NCBI RefSeq assembly: GCF_001659685.2 | Contig: NZ_LXYE02000045.1 | Location: 62,001 to 126,000 of the forward strand | Direction: 5' to 3' | DNA length: 64,000 bases | Source of the DNA: Labilibacter marinus | GTDB taxonomy: Bacteria > Bacteroidota > Bacteroidia > Bacteroidales > Marinilabiliaceae | Shown here: positions 35,903 to 44,232 of the stretch, one piece after another | Numbering within the stretch: the first letter of the stretch is position 1 | Layout: each line of letters begins with the position of its first letter | Notes under the pieces: model-generated | What the model was told of the DNA's origin: nothing | What the model saw: the letters and a program-made list of their open reading frames with translations, nothing else | Database searches by the model: none | Program-made: the position numbers and the translations under genes

Positions 35903-38281
35903 TTAAAAAGGCACTTTTACTAATAATTGAAAGTTTCTACCAGGCTCAGGTATTTCTACTTGTCGGTAAAAACTAACGTGGTTATAATATTTGGTATTAA
36001 AAATATTGCTGGCTTGCAGGGTTAGTTCTAGTTTATGACTACCCAAGGCCAAATCTGAAGAAATACCACCTCCAAAAATGACATAACCATCTGTAAGCTC
36101 TTCATTATTCGATATTCTATTTTGTGCCGAAGCAAACCTGCTATTTACAAATAGTCTGGAATTACTCCATCTACTATTACCATTGGTCAGCTTGTAATCC
36201 AACTCAACAAAACCATTAAAAGGTGGTGTAAATGGCAAAGGATATCGCTGCGATTCATCCTCAGAAATCCTCTTATTATAGATGTATTCTAAAGTAACCA
36301 ACGACCCCACCTTATCATTAAACCAACTTTTATATACGCTAAACTCAAGCCCCGACAATAAAGCCTCGGTTTGCGAATAGCGATATATTTGTCCGCCATG
36401 TGGTAGCTGACTAAACTCACCAGTAGGTTGTAAATACAAGTAATTAGTGAAGTAATACATGTAAGGGCTCAACTCAATCTCCCAGCCTCTAGTCTTAAAT
36501 TCGATATTGCCATCTAAATAATAGCCCTTTTCTGAATTCAGAGTACTATCGCCCATCTCATGCCTAAAAGATCCATGATGAATTCCGTTAGCGCCCAGCT
36601 CAATAGCCGTTGGCATTCTAAATGCCTTACCCACATTCATACGGGCAATAATGGCATCATTGGGTTTATACACCAAACCCACCAACCAGCTTATGTCGCC
36701 AAAATCTTTATCTAAATCATAGCTTCGCTGTGCATAGGCTATAGCATCCTCCTCACTATCTCCTCTAGAAATAAAATAATCGTACAGCACCTCATCAAAA
36801 TAACCTAGTGTTTTCACATTGCTCTGGTCGTAGCGAATACCACCATTCAGCTTTAGCTTATCGGTAATTTTCTTCTCTACTTGAGCAAATGCACCCACAC
36901 TATACGCATCATATTGGGGCAAAAAATAATTGTAACCAGCCACATCATTATCTTTTAATTGATATTGAAGACCAGCACTTAATTTACCCAAAGGCTGCGT
37001 ATTTACTTGATATTTTAAATTGGCACTATAGGTTTTTAAACGAAAATCAAGTTCCAGATTCTCATCCACATCAGGTATAGGTTGATTAGGATAATGCGTA
37101 TGAAATGCACTCCATTCCTGCCTCTTATTATCCTGAAAACCTAAATCTAATATGGCATGACCTTGCGGTAAAAACAACTTGGTTTGGCTCAACACTTTAA
37201 AGTGATTGGCCTTTTGATAAGGATAATCCACGTTGCGATAATCGCCATCATGTTTCACTCTATCATTATCTGGTATACCATGTGCCCCAGGAAAAAAGCC
37301 CGACTTTTGATTGACATTACTCACTGACAATGTTGTTTTATACTTGTCGCTGACACGGCCTACTAAAGCAGAAAAATCCTTTTCGTTACCCGCAGTATTT
37401 TTCAATCGGTTATTGTAAATAGGCATCTTTTGACTCAAATAAACTATCTGGTCAGTAGGTACTCTATAATCTCCAAAATCCAAGGCAGAAAGACGCAGCT
37501 TAAAAAAGGTCTTCTCCTTACGACCTTGCAAAAACACAGAACCGCCATAGGTATCGTTTACCGATTTGGCCAACAAACTGGCTTCTCCCGACAAGGAATT
37601 TTTAACGGGTACTTTGTTATTGGTGACATTAATATATCCTCCAATAGCATCGCTTCCGTATTCAAGTCCCGAAGCACCTTTAACCACCTCGGCGGTTTCA
37701 ATGCTAAACGGATCTAGTTCCAGCCCATGGTCTGCTCCCCATTGCTGGCCTTCTTGCTTTACGCCATTTTCACTCACCACAACCCTATTAAACCCCATAC
37801 CACGTATAATTGGCTTAGAAGATGTTGCTCCTATATCCATGGCATTAACACCTGCAATACGTTCGATGGATTTAATAAAAGTTCCGGTTTGATTTTTGCG
37901 CATAAAGCTGGCATCTACCACCTCATTTTTCTTAGATTTGGTGGTACTGATACCTGTGCCAACAACAGCAATTTCGTTGATTAATTGATTTTCTGAAACT
38001 AGCTGCACATTCATATCAACATCGTGTGTAACCACAAACGAAGTATCTTTTTTATCATAGCCAATAAAGGAAAATATAATATGTATATTCCCTTCATTCA
38101 CCTCGTGAATAAAAAGACCTTCTAAATCTGTTACACTACATTTATCTTGATAATGAACATGACATCCCGGTAAGGGAATACCTTTTTCATCCAGTACTTT
38201 ACCGGTAACAGTGTACAACTGCGCATTACTAACTACCGAACAAAACGATATTAGTAAGCACATGATCATGTACTTCTTCAC
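35903..38281 (-). CDS. TonB-dependent receptor, probably for a metal
   Basis: The 792-residue outer-membrane receptor has a signal peptide (1-20), a carboxypeptidase-regulatory-like beta domain (about 21-105, VTGKVLDEKGIPLPGCHVHY), a plug domain (about 115-225, KPIIRGMGFNRVVVSENGVK, GASGLEYGSDAIGGYI) and a 22-strand barrel ending in FQLLVKVPF. The plug block EGQQWGADHGLELDPF resembles receptors of the ZnuD type. The flanking Cys/His-rich genes support a metal such as zinc, copper or nickel, which is inference. Confidence 0.88.
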   Translation of the reverse strand: MKKYMIMCLLISFCSVVSNAQLYTVTGKVLDEKGIPLPGCHVHYQDKCSVTDLEGLFIHEVNEGNIHIIFSFIGYDKKDTSFVVTHDVDMNVQLVSENQLINEIAVVGTGISTTKSKKNEVVDASFMRKNQTGTFIKSIERIAGVNAMDIGATSSKPIIRGMGFNRVVVSENGVKQEGQQWGADHGLELDPFSIETAEVVKGASGLEYGSDAIGGYINVTNNKVPVKNSLSGEASLLAKSVNDTYGGSVFLQGRKEKTFFKLRLSALDFGDYRVPTDQIVYLSQKMPIYNNRLKNTAGNEKDFSALVGRVSDKYKTTLSVSNVNQKSGFFPGAHGIPDNDRVKHDGDYRNVDYPYQKANHFKVLSQTKLFLPQGHAILDLGFQDNKRQEWSAFHTHYPNQPIPDVDENLELDFRLKTYSANLKYQVNTQPLGKLSAGLQYQLKDNDVAGYNYFLPQYDAYSVGAFAQVEKKITDKLKLNGGIRYDQSNVKTLGYFDEVLYDYFISRGDSEEDAIAYAQRSYDLDKDFGDISWLVGLVYKPNDAIIARMNVGKAFRMPTAIELGANGIHHGSFRHEMGDSTLNSEKGYYLDGNIEFKTRGWEIELSPYMYYFTNYLYLQPTGEFSQLPHGGQIYRYSQTEALLSGLEFSVYKSWFNDKVGSLVTLEYIYNKRISEDESQRYPLPFTPPFNGFVELDYKLTNGNSRWSNSRLFVNSRFASAQNRISNNEELTDGYVIFGGGISSDLALGSHKLELTLQASNIFNTKYYNHVSFYRQVEIPEPGRNFQLLVKVPF

Positions 38282-38342
38282 AATAACTTGTATTAAGCAT
38301 AAATAGAATAGCTTATCGCGGAATGGATAAACTTAAAAAGAA

Positions 38343-38705
38343 TCACGTGAAGAGATGATAGGGTGGTCCCCTAAGTTTTATAATGAAAATATGTTTATCC
38401 GATACAAAATTTTGTACAAGCGGATAATCTATATCGAAGTAATTAAAAGCAACACCTTGTAAAACGGAGTGATTTGCACTATTAAAAACGGCAAATTCGA
38501 ACTCACAGACTGCACAAGCTTCTTCCGTTTTTTGCGGGTAAGTAAAACTCACTTTACCAGCTGGTACAACATCGTGCTTACAACTGCAATGGTGTACCTC
38601 TGATTTTTGCCAATGCTTATGTACGACGTGACCTGCCTGATATACGCTTGGAAAAACGAATATCAACGCAAACAGAATCGATATATAAATTTTGGCCTTT
38701 TTCAT
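38343..38705 (-). CDS. Small Cys/His-rich exported protein
   Basis: The 120-residue product has a signal peptide (1-24). Metal-binding-like clusters follow: GHVVHKHWQ, VHHCSCKHD and EEACAVCEFEF. The end, KLRGPPYHLF, recalls the RxPP tail of DUF2946-type small proteins found next to copper-related TonB receptors in other phyla, though the match is short. It is the first gene of the TonB receptor/DUF4625 unit, 61 bp upstream of the receptor. A role in holding or handing over a metal ion in the periplasm is likely. Confidence 0.6.
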   Translation of the reverse strand: MKKAKIYISILFALIFVFPSVYQAGHVVHKHWQKSEVHHCSCKHDVVPAGKVSFTYPQKTEEACAVCEFEFAVFNSANHSVLQGVAFNYFDIDYPLVQNFVSDKHIFIIKLRGPPYHLFT

Positions 38706-38851
38706 TGAGTTGCAAAAGTACGATGAAAAAACATAGCTCGGCTCAAAATGTTTATTTTCTTTTTATGAATAAGCTTTAATTTAAACTAAATGGTGTTACG
38801 AAACCTTATATAGTTAATAGTATTTATCGCACCAGACAAAAACAAACCAAA

Positions 38852-40027
38852 ATGTTAGTTAAAGATTTTATTATTATAGGCGGCGGAATAGCAGGTTTTT
38901 CGGCTATTAAAGCCATACGAGAAGAGGATGCCACTAGCAGTATTCTTTGGATTACAGATGAAGACCGCATTCCTTACAAAAGAACGCAAGTAAACAAACA
39001 TATTGCCAGTGGGTTTCATAAAGAGGAATTCGCTATTACCAGTCACGAATGGCTTGTTAACAATCATGTTGAACTATTATATGACAGCGTTGAAGCTATT
39101 GATACAGAGAAAAACGAATTATCCTTTTTACAAAGAGGACATCTGCGATATAATAAATTGATTATAACAACAGGTAATAGTCCGCGAAAATTATCCATTG
39201 AAGGTTTAGCTGATGAAGATATTTTTCATGTGAATACAGCTCGTCAGGTGGAAAATATCATACGAGCCTCTGCCAAAGCAAAACGCTTTTTAGTTTTTGG
39301 AGCAGGTGTTGAAGGTGTTGAAACCGCTTCTGAATTAATTAAAATGGGTAAAGAGGTAACATTGATAGACCAAGGCTCCAGGGTTCTTCAGCAATTTTTT
39401 ACGCCTGAGTTTTCTGGTTTTATTCAAGAAGCCATTCTTCAAACTAAAGTTAAGCTGGTACTCCATGCGAAGGAGGTCAAATATATTCAGGATGACTTAG
39501 GCAAGGATAACATACAAATTGATGGCATCAATTATCCTTACGATGCAATTATAGCAAGCATTGGATATTCTCCTAACATTCATCTGGTAAAAGAAACTGA
39601 GGTAAAACATCATAGAGGCATCCTTGTAAATCAGTATTTACAAAGTTCAGTGTCTAATATTTATGCAGCTGGCGATGTAGCCGAGCATCCATCAGCTGAA
39701 GTAACTGGATTATGGCATGCCGCGGAGCATCAAGGTAAGATAGCAGGACTTAACGCTTGTGGTCACCAAATAGAGTTGGAGTTAAAGCCTTTTCGAATGA
39801 AAACTAGTGTATTCGAGCAATTTTTCTTTTCCTTTCTGCCAAAGGAGAAAAATACCGAATTACTTAAAGAAAGTAACAACGGCATCATCAGGCATCTTTA
39901 TTTAAATAATGATGGAAAACTAATAGGTGTTTTAATGCAAAACGATAAAGAAAGAGCCAAAATTTACCAAAAGGCCTTAATGGAAAAATGGACTTTGCCG
40001 CAGATTCATGAATTACTTCCCATTTAA
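38852..40027 (+). CDS. FAD-dependent pyridine-nucleotide oxidoreductase
   Basis: The 391-residue protein has an N-terminal FAD-binding Rossmann motif (FIIIGGGIAGFSAIKAIRE), the RIPYKRTQVNKHI segment, an NAD(P)-binding GxGxxG-like motif (FLVFGAGVEGVETASELIKM) and the second FAD motif NIYAAGDVAEHP. This is the rubredoxin/ferredoxin-NAD reductase-like class without a Cys redox pair. The electron acceptor is unknown. It is divergent from the metal-uptake genes and 100 bp upstream of arcA. Confidence 0.8.
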   Translation: MLVKDFIIIGGGIAGFSAIKAIREEDATSSILWITDEDRIPYKRTQVNKHIASGFHKEEFAITSHEWLVNNHVELLYDSVEAIDTEKNELSFLQRGHLRYNKLIITTGNSPRKLSIEGLADEDIFHVNTARQVENIIRASAKAKRFLVFGAGVEGVETASELIKMGKEVTLIDQGSRVLQQFFTPEFSGFIQEAILQTKVKLVLHAKEVKYIQDDLGKDNIQIDGINYPYDAIIASIGYSPNIHLVKETEVKHHRGILVNQYLQSSVSNIYAAGDVAEHPSAEVTGLWHAAEHQGKIAGLNACGHQIELELKPFRMKTSVFEQFFFSFLPKEKNTELLKESNNGIIRHLYLNNDGKLIGVLMQNDKERAKIYQKALMEKWTLPQIHELLPI

Positions 40028-40127
40028 TGGGTTTCTTTTAAAAATTAGCTAGTCCATCTGCAAAAAATCATCTTTTGATGGGTTTGGATTATTTACTTTC
40101 GTACTCAATGAACAAATACTTGATTTT

Positions 40128-41390
40128 ATGACCGAGGCTATAAACATTGGTGTACATTCCGAATTTGGAGAAATTGAAGGTGTAATTTTACATACTCCAG
40201 GTAGCGAAGTTGAAAATATGACTCCTGGTAATGCAGAGAGAGCTTTATATAGTGATATCTTAAACTTATCTGTTGCCGAAGAAGAATACAGGCAATTGAG
40301 TCAAGTATTGGGTAAAATAACCCAGACGTTTCAGGTAAAGGATTTATTGAGTGAGATATTAGAAATACCTGAAGTTAAAGAAAACTTGGTTTCTCAAATT
40401 TGTAAAAGAGAAGAAGTTAAGCCCATTAAAAATAGCTTATTAGAGTTAGCTCCAAAGGAATTGGCCAATCAAATTATTGAAGGAGTTCCTTTACAAAAAG
40501 ATACGCTGACTGGCTTTTTATCAGACGAAAGAAATGCTTTACGTCCGTTGCATAATTTCTTTTTTACTAGGGATGCATCTATGACCATGTACGACCACGT
40601 TTTAGTTGGGAAGATGGCCAACAAAGTGCGCGAAAGAGAATCAATGGTGATGGAGGCAATCTTTAATCATTCTAAACATTTTGTAACCAACACGCTTAAT
40701 CCCGGCAGCTCAAAACATCATAAAAAAGATATTACTATTGAAGGTGGTGATGTATTAGTCGCCCGTGAAGATATACTAATTGTGGGCACCGGTGTTAGAA
40801 CAAGTACACAAGGCATTGATTACATCATGAAACAAATCATGAAGAATAAAGGCAAGCATAGCATTGTGGTGCAACAGCTCCCCTCTAAGCCCGAGAGTTT
40901 TATTCATTTGGATATGGTTTTTACTTTGCTGGATAGAGATTTATGCATGGTTTACGACCCGATTATAATGCAACCTAATAAATTCCAAACCATTTTAATT
41001 TCTATTGAAGATGGTAAAGTGAAAAATATTGAGAAACAATCTAATTTGGTGAAATGCCTGAATGATTTAGGAATGCCTTTAAAACCTGTTTACTGCGGAG
41101 GACGAAAAGATATATGGATTCAAGAGCGCGAGCAATGGCATAGTGGAGCTAACTTTTTTGCAGTTGGCCCTGGTAAAGTTATTGGATATGCCCGTAATGT
41201 TTACACCATGGAGGAGATGAACAACAATGGTTTTGAAATAATTCCAGCCTCTGATGTGATTGAAAACAAAACCAATTTGTCTGATTACGAAAAGTATGTG
41301 ATTACAATTAGTGGTGCTGAACTAGCCCGTGGTGGCGGTGGTGCCCGATGCATGACCATGCCTATTAAAAGGAAAAAAGTTGAGTACTAG
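40128..41390 (+). CDS. arcA: Arginine deiminase
   Basis: The 420-residue cytoplasmic enzyme converts L-arginine to citrulline and ammonia. Family blocks are HSEFGEIEGVILHTPGSEVE, LHNFFFTRDASMTMYDHVLV, TIEGGDVLVARED, FIHLDMVFTLLDRD and the catalytic Cys408 in GGGGARCMTMPIKR. The usual partners arcB and arcC (ornithine carbamoyltransferase, carbamate kinase) are not next to it, so ATP-yielding arginine fermentation is not shown by this window. It may serve ammonia production or arginine breakdown. Confidence 0.93.
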   Translation: MTEAINIGVHSEFGEIEGVILHTPGSEVENMTPGNAERALYSDILNLSVAEEEYRQLSQVLGKITQTFQVKDLLSEILEIPEVKENLVSQICKREEVKPIKNSLLELAPKELANQIIEGVPLQKDTLTGFLSDERNALRPLHNFFFTRDASMTMYDHVLVGKMANKVRERESMVMEAIFNHSKHFVTNTLNPGSSKHHKKDITIEGGDVLVAREDILIVGTGVRTSTQGIDYIMKQIMKNKGKHSIVVQQLPSKPESFIHLDMVFTLLDRDLCMVYDPIIMQPNKFQTILISIEDGKVKNIEKQSNLVKCLNDLGMPLKPVYCGGRKDIWIQEREQWHSGANFFAVGPGKVIGYARNVYTMEEMNNNGFEIIPASDVIENKTNLSDYEKYVITISGAELARGGGGARCMTMPIKRKKVEY

Positions 41391-41425
41391 TCATACGATT
41401 ACAACGAAAAAACTATAATACTTTT

Positions 41426-41457
41426 ATACCCGACAAGTTTTAAAACCTGTCGGGTAT
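41426..41457. terminator. Strong terminator between arcA and serpin gene
   Basis: Stem ATACCCGACAAGTTTT / AAAACCTGTCGGGTAT with one mismatch, then a T run at 41459-41465. It lies between convergent genes and can serve arcA at least. Confidence 0.85.
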
Positions 41458-41476
41458 ATTTTTTCAACTCTCAGCG

Positions 41477-42703
41477 TTACTGAGGCATCATCATCTTACC
41501 CATAAATAATATGGTGTTGGTATCCCTTTCGGTGATAGCAAATACAAATGGTTTATTAACTACAAATTCCTTTGGCGAAGGATCTGCTGAAGTCATTCTT
41601 ATTTCTACACTAGTAACTGCTGCAGCTTCGGTTCCTTTTTCATCCACCTCCATAAAAGTTTTATGACGCACCTGAGAAATAGCAATACCTCCTCTTGGAT
41701 TAATGCCTGTAAAATCTGCTGCACCTGTAAATGCTGTTGGCATCCCCATTTGCATTAATGGCTTCTTTAATTTATACTCTGCCTCTAACTTAAACTTAGG
41801 GAATGAAAGATTCACTTCGCTTGTAACCAGATTTTGCATCCAACTATCCCACGCCTCATCAGTCATTGCATCAACAATATCTGCCACTTTTTTGCCTTCA
41901 TTAGGCAGTAAAACCATCATGTTAAAATGGCCATTACCATAAGGCATCTCAACCGAGCTAAAAATATCATTACCGCCTACTCTTAATGAGCTAGTCTGAT
42001 GCATCATTTTTACATCTTGCTCCTCTCCGCTCTCGGAATAGAATAGTTCAGATTTCGTATTTTTAGCATCAAAAGAATTTTGCCATTCTCCATACAAATA
42101 GATGGCATTAATTAAAAACATCACATGATCTGATGAAACTTCCTTAACAATTTCAGGAATTTTCCCTCTGGTTTGCTTATCCACCCAATCGTTAATTGTT
42201 TTCTTGGCCGCTTCACCTTGAGAGAAATCCAATGCAGTCACTTCTGCATTATAATATTGTTGATTGGTTTGAATAAAATCTGGCAATACTTCAAATCCAT
42301 CTCTATACCAAATGCTATTGGCAATATCTAAATCAAATTTATTATCTGCTTTTAAAAGTGCATTTACCAATTTTTGTTGGTATATATTTACATCTGAACT
42401 AAAATCCTGTACTGCTAATACTTGATTCATTTCGTCCAAAGTTGTTTCCTTGGCTCCATTTCTGGTCATAGCTAAGGCCTGAAAAACACTTAAAGGTGAA
42501 ATCAAAACATTCTTATTAGCATCTTCAACCTCAAGTACTTCTTTAAAAATTTGAGTACCAAAAACATTAGAAGACTTTACCAATTCTTTAGACTTCAAAC
42601 TTAATTCAATTGGCACATAAGGGCTATTGGGTTCTTCAACCTTATCGTTACATGAAGAAAATAAAACTATTATAGCTAGTAGTAATACGTTAAAACTTCT
42701 CAT
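41477..42703 (-). CDS. Serpin-family protease inhibitor (lipoprotein)
   Basis: The 408-residue product has a lipoprotein signal (lipobox LFSSC, Cys18) and a full serpin fold: VLISPLSVFQALAMTRNGAK, FLINAIYLYGEWQNSF, MMVLLPNEGK. The hinge of the reactive loop is VDEKGTEAAAVTSVEIRM, with small residues after Glu as required for an inhibitory serpin, and the C-terminal signature is FVVNKPFVFAITER. It probably traps extracellular serine or cysteine proteases at the cell surface. The P1 residue cannot be fixed by eye. Confidence 0.9.
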   Translation of the reverse strand: MRSFNVLLLAIIVLFSSCNDKVEEPNSPYVPIELSLKSKELVKSSNVFGTQIFKEVLEVEDANKNVLISPLSVFQALAMTRNGAKETTLDEMNQVLAVQDFSSDVNIYQQKLVNALLKADNKFDLDIANSIWYRDGFEVLPDFIQTNQQYYNAEVTALDFSQGEAAKKTINDWVDKQTRGKIPEIVKEVSSDHVMFLINAIYLYGEWQNSFDAKNTKSELFYSESGEEQDVKMMHQTSSLRVGGNDIFSSVEMPYGNGHFNMMVLLPNEGKKVADIVDAMTDEAWDSWMQNLVTSEVNLSFPKFKLEAEYKLKKPLMQMGMPTAFTGAADFTGINPRGGIAISQVRHKTFMEVDEKGTEAAAVTSVEIRMTSADPSPKEFVVNKPFVFAITERDTNTILFMGKMMMPQ

Positions 42704-42778
42704 ATTAAAAAAATTAGTTATTAAATTTCTAATATATAGAAGAGAAATATTAGTGAGGGTTGCTTTTGAAAGTATATT

Positions 42779-43162
42779 TTAATGACTGACCCATTCCATA
42801 GCCGCTTCATTTGTACAAAAAGCTTTATGTTTAATATCTGCATAATTATTCTCAAACATCAACAATATCGCCACTCCTGGGCTATCTAAAACAACTCCAT
42901 GTTTAAAGTGTCTAAAAATATCAAAATGACTTTTATAAAAGTCCGATATCTGACTTAGTTCACTCATCGTTGCATTATTCTTACAGTTGGTAAAGTCGGT
43001 TACAACTCCTTTTAGCTGTGTATTTACAATCCCACTACTGATATCTTGTTTCCAAGCATCGATAACATCTTCCATTATTACACTACCTGCGAATTCTCGA
43101 ACTAAAATTCTTTTCTTCTCATCTAAAATGTGATTTACAGTGTAAGTACTCATAGTAATCAT
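42779..43162 (-). CDS. Small cytosolic protein, possibly SpoIIAA/STAS-like
   Basis: The 127-residue protein (or 124 from a second ATG at 43153) has no signal peptide. Its pattern of strand (YTVNHILDEKKRILVREF), helix (MEDVIDAWKQDI), strand (LKGVVTDFTNC) and helix resembles the SpoIIAA-like/STAS fold seen in many small Bacteroidota proteins. The match is by pattern only. It lies between the serpin gene and the divergent ahpC promoter. Confidence 0.45.
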   Translation of the reverse strand: MITMSTYTVNHILDEKKRILVREFAGSVIMEDVIDAWKQDISSGIVNTQLKGVVTDFTNCKNNATMSELSQISDFYKSHFDIFRHFKHGVVLDSPGVAILLMFENNYADIKHKAFCTNEAAMEWVSH

Positions 43163-43357
43163 ATTAAATTAACATTACTTAATATGAAGCTAAGACATAG
43201 TAAATAACATTGTAAAGGAATTACGCTGACGTATAAATTCCTTAGACGAAAAAAGAATAGCAATATTTTTTCATTACTCATTGCTACACAATACAACTGC
43301 AATCTACTGATTATATGCACATATAAACATTTACTATATCACCATAGAAACATTCGA

Positions 43358-43389
43358 TTTGATTGATATCAGGACTTGAAGTACTTTTG
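43358..43389 (+). promoter_or_regulatory. Promoter of ahpC
   Basis: TTTG (43358-43361), 20 bp, TACTTTTG (43382-43389): a canonical Bacteroidota promoter, about 48 bp before the ATG. No clear OxyR-type ATAG/CTAT array is visible around it. Confidence 0.7.
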
Positions 43390-43437
43390 AATCAGAAATA
43401 AAAACAAATAAATATCAAATATTTAAAACTTAGTATT

Positions 43438-44001
43438 ATGTCACAAATTGGAAAAGAGATTGTAGATTTTGAAGTTCAAGCTTTTGTAAATAATGGATTT
43501 GAAACAGTAAATAAAGAGAGTGTATTAGGTAAATGGTCTGTGTTTTTCTTTTACCCTGCCGATTTTACTTTTGTATGCCCTACTGAGCTAGAAGATTTAG
43601 CTAACAAATATGATGAGTTTAAAGCTGCTAACACCGAAATTTATTCTGTTTCTACGGATACGCACTTTGTACACAAAGCATGGCACGACACTTCAGATAC
43701 CATCAAAAAAATTAAATACCCAATGCTTGCTGATCCAACAGCTGTTATTTCAAGAGGGTTTGATGTAATGATTGAAGAAGTTGGTTTGGCCGAGCGAGGT
43801 ACCTTTATTGTAAATCCGAAAGGAGAAATTGTTGCTTATGAAGTATTAGCTGGGAATGTAGGTAGAAATGCAGACGAGCTTTTACGTCGCTTACAAGCAT
43901 TACAGTTTGTAGCTGAAAATCCGGCAGAAGTATGTCCTGCAAAATGGGAAAAAGGTGGCGATACCCTTAAGCCAAACATCGACTTAGTAGGTAAGATTTA
44001 A
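43438..44001 (+). CDS. ahpC: Alkyl hydroperoxide reductase subunit C (peroxiredoxin)
   Basis: The 187-residue typical 2-Cys peroxiredoxin has peroxidatic Cys47 in DFTFVCPTELEDL and the resolving Cys in ENPAEVCPAKWEKG near residue 168. It reduces H2O2, organic peroxides and peroxynitrite in the cytoplasm and is recycled by AhpF, encoded 231 bp downstream. Its own strong promoter and a stable hairpin between the two genes suggest that ahpC is made in excess of ahpF. Confidence 0.95.
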   Translation: MSQIGKEIVDFEVQAFVNNGFETVNKESVLGKWSVFFFYPADFTFVCPTELEDLANKYDEFKAANTEIYSVSTDTHFVHKAWHDTSDTIKKIKYPMLADPTAVISRGFDVMIEEVGLAERGTFIVNPKGEIVAYEVLAGNVGRNADELLRRLQALQFVAENPAEVCPAKWEKGGDTLKPNIDLVGKI

Positions 44002-44095
44002 TTAGTGCTTGCCCGAAAAGTCCAATTCAAGCACTTGAGAAAATATAATTTTCTTACAAAAACGAATTATTATTTACGATAAAAACAAAAACACT

Positions 44096-44144
44096 TTTGG
44101 CTCTTCCCTTTGCTCATGAAAGCAAGGGGAAGTAAGCTGCCAAA
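44096..44144 (+). other. Stable intercistronic stem-loop between ahpC and ahpF
   Basis: A 12-bp stem CTTCCCTTTGCT / AGCAAGGGGAAG with one G-U pair and a 6-nt loop is enclosed by an outer TTTGGC / GCCAAA stem. There is no T run after it, so it is more likely an mRNA processing or stabilising element than a terminator. A weaker hairpin (AGTGCTTG / CAAGCACT) follows the ahpC stop at 44004-44035. Confidence 0.5.
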
Positions 44145-44232
44145 GGCGTTGATAAGGGGATTTAACAAACCTATATTATAAACTTTAAATACTTTCCCTT
44201 CTTTAGTATTCACCATTTAATCCATTCAAGAT

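Noticed and set aside
40128-41390. Arginine deiminase pathway operon
   Set aside because: Only arcA is present; neither arcB, arcC nor an arginine/ornithine antiporter lies nearby.
43320-43437. OxyR operator before ahpC
   Set aside because: No ATAG-N7-CTAT type repeats at 10-bp phase could be found; only the promoter is supported.
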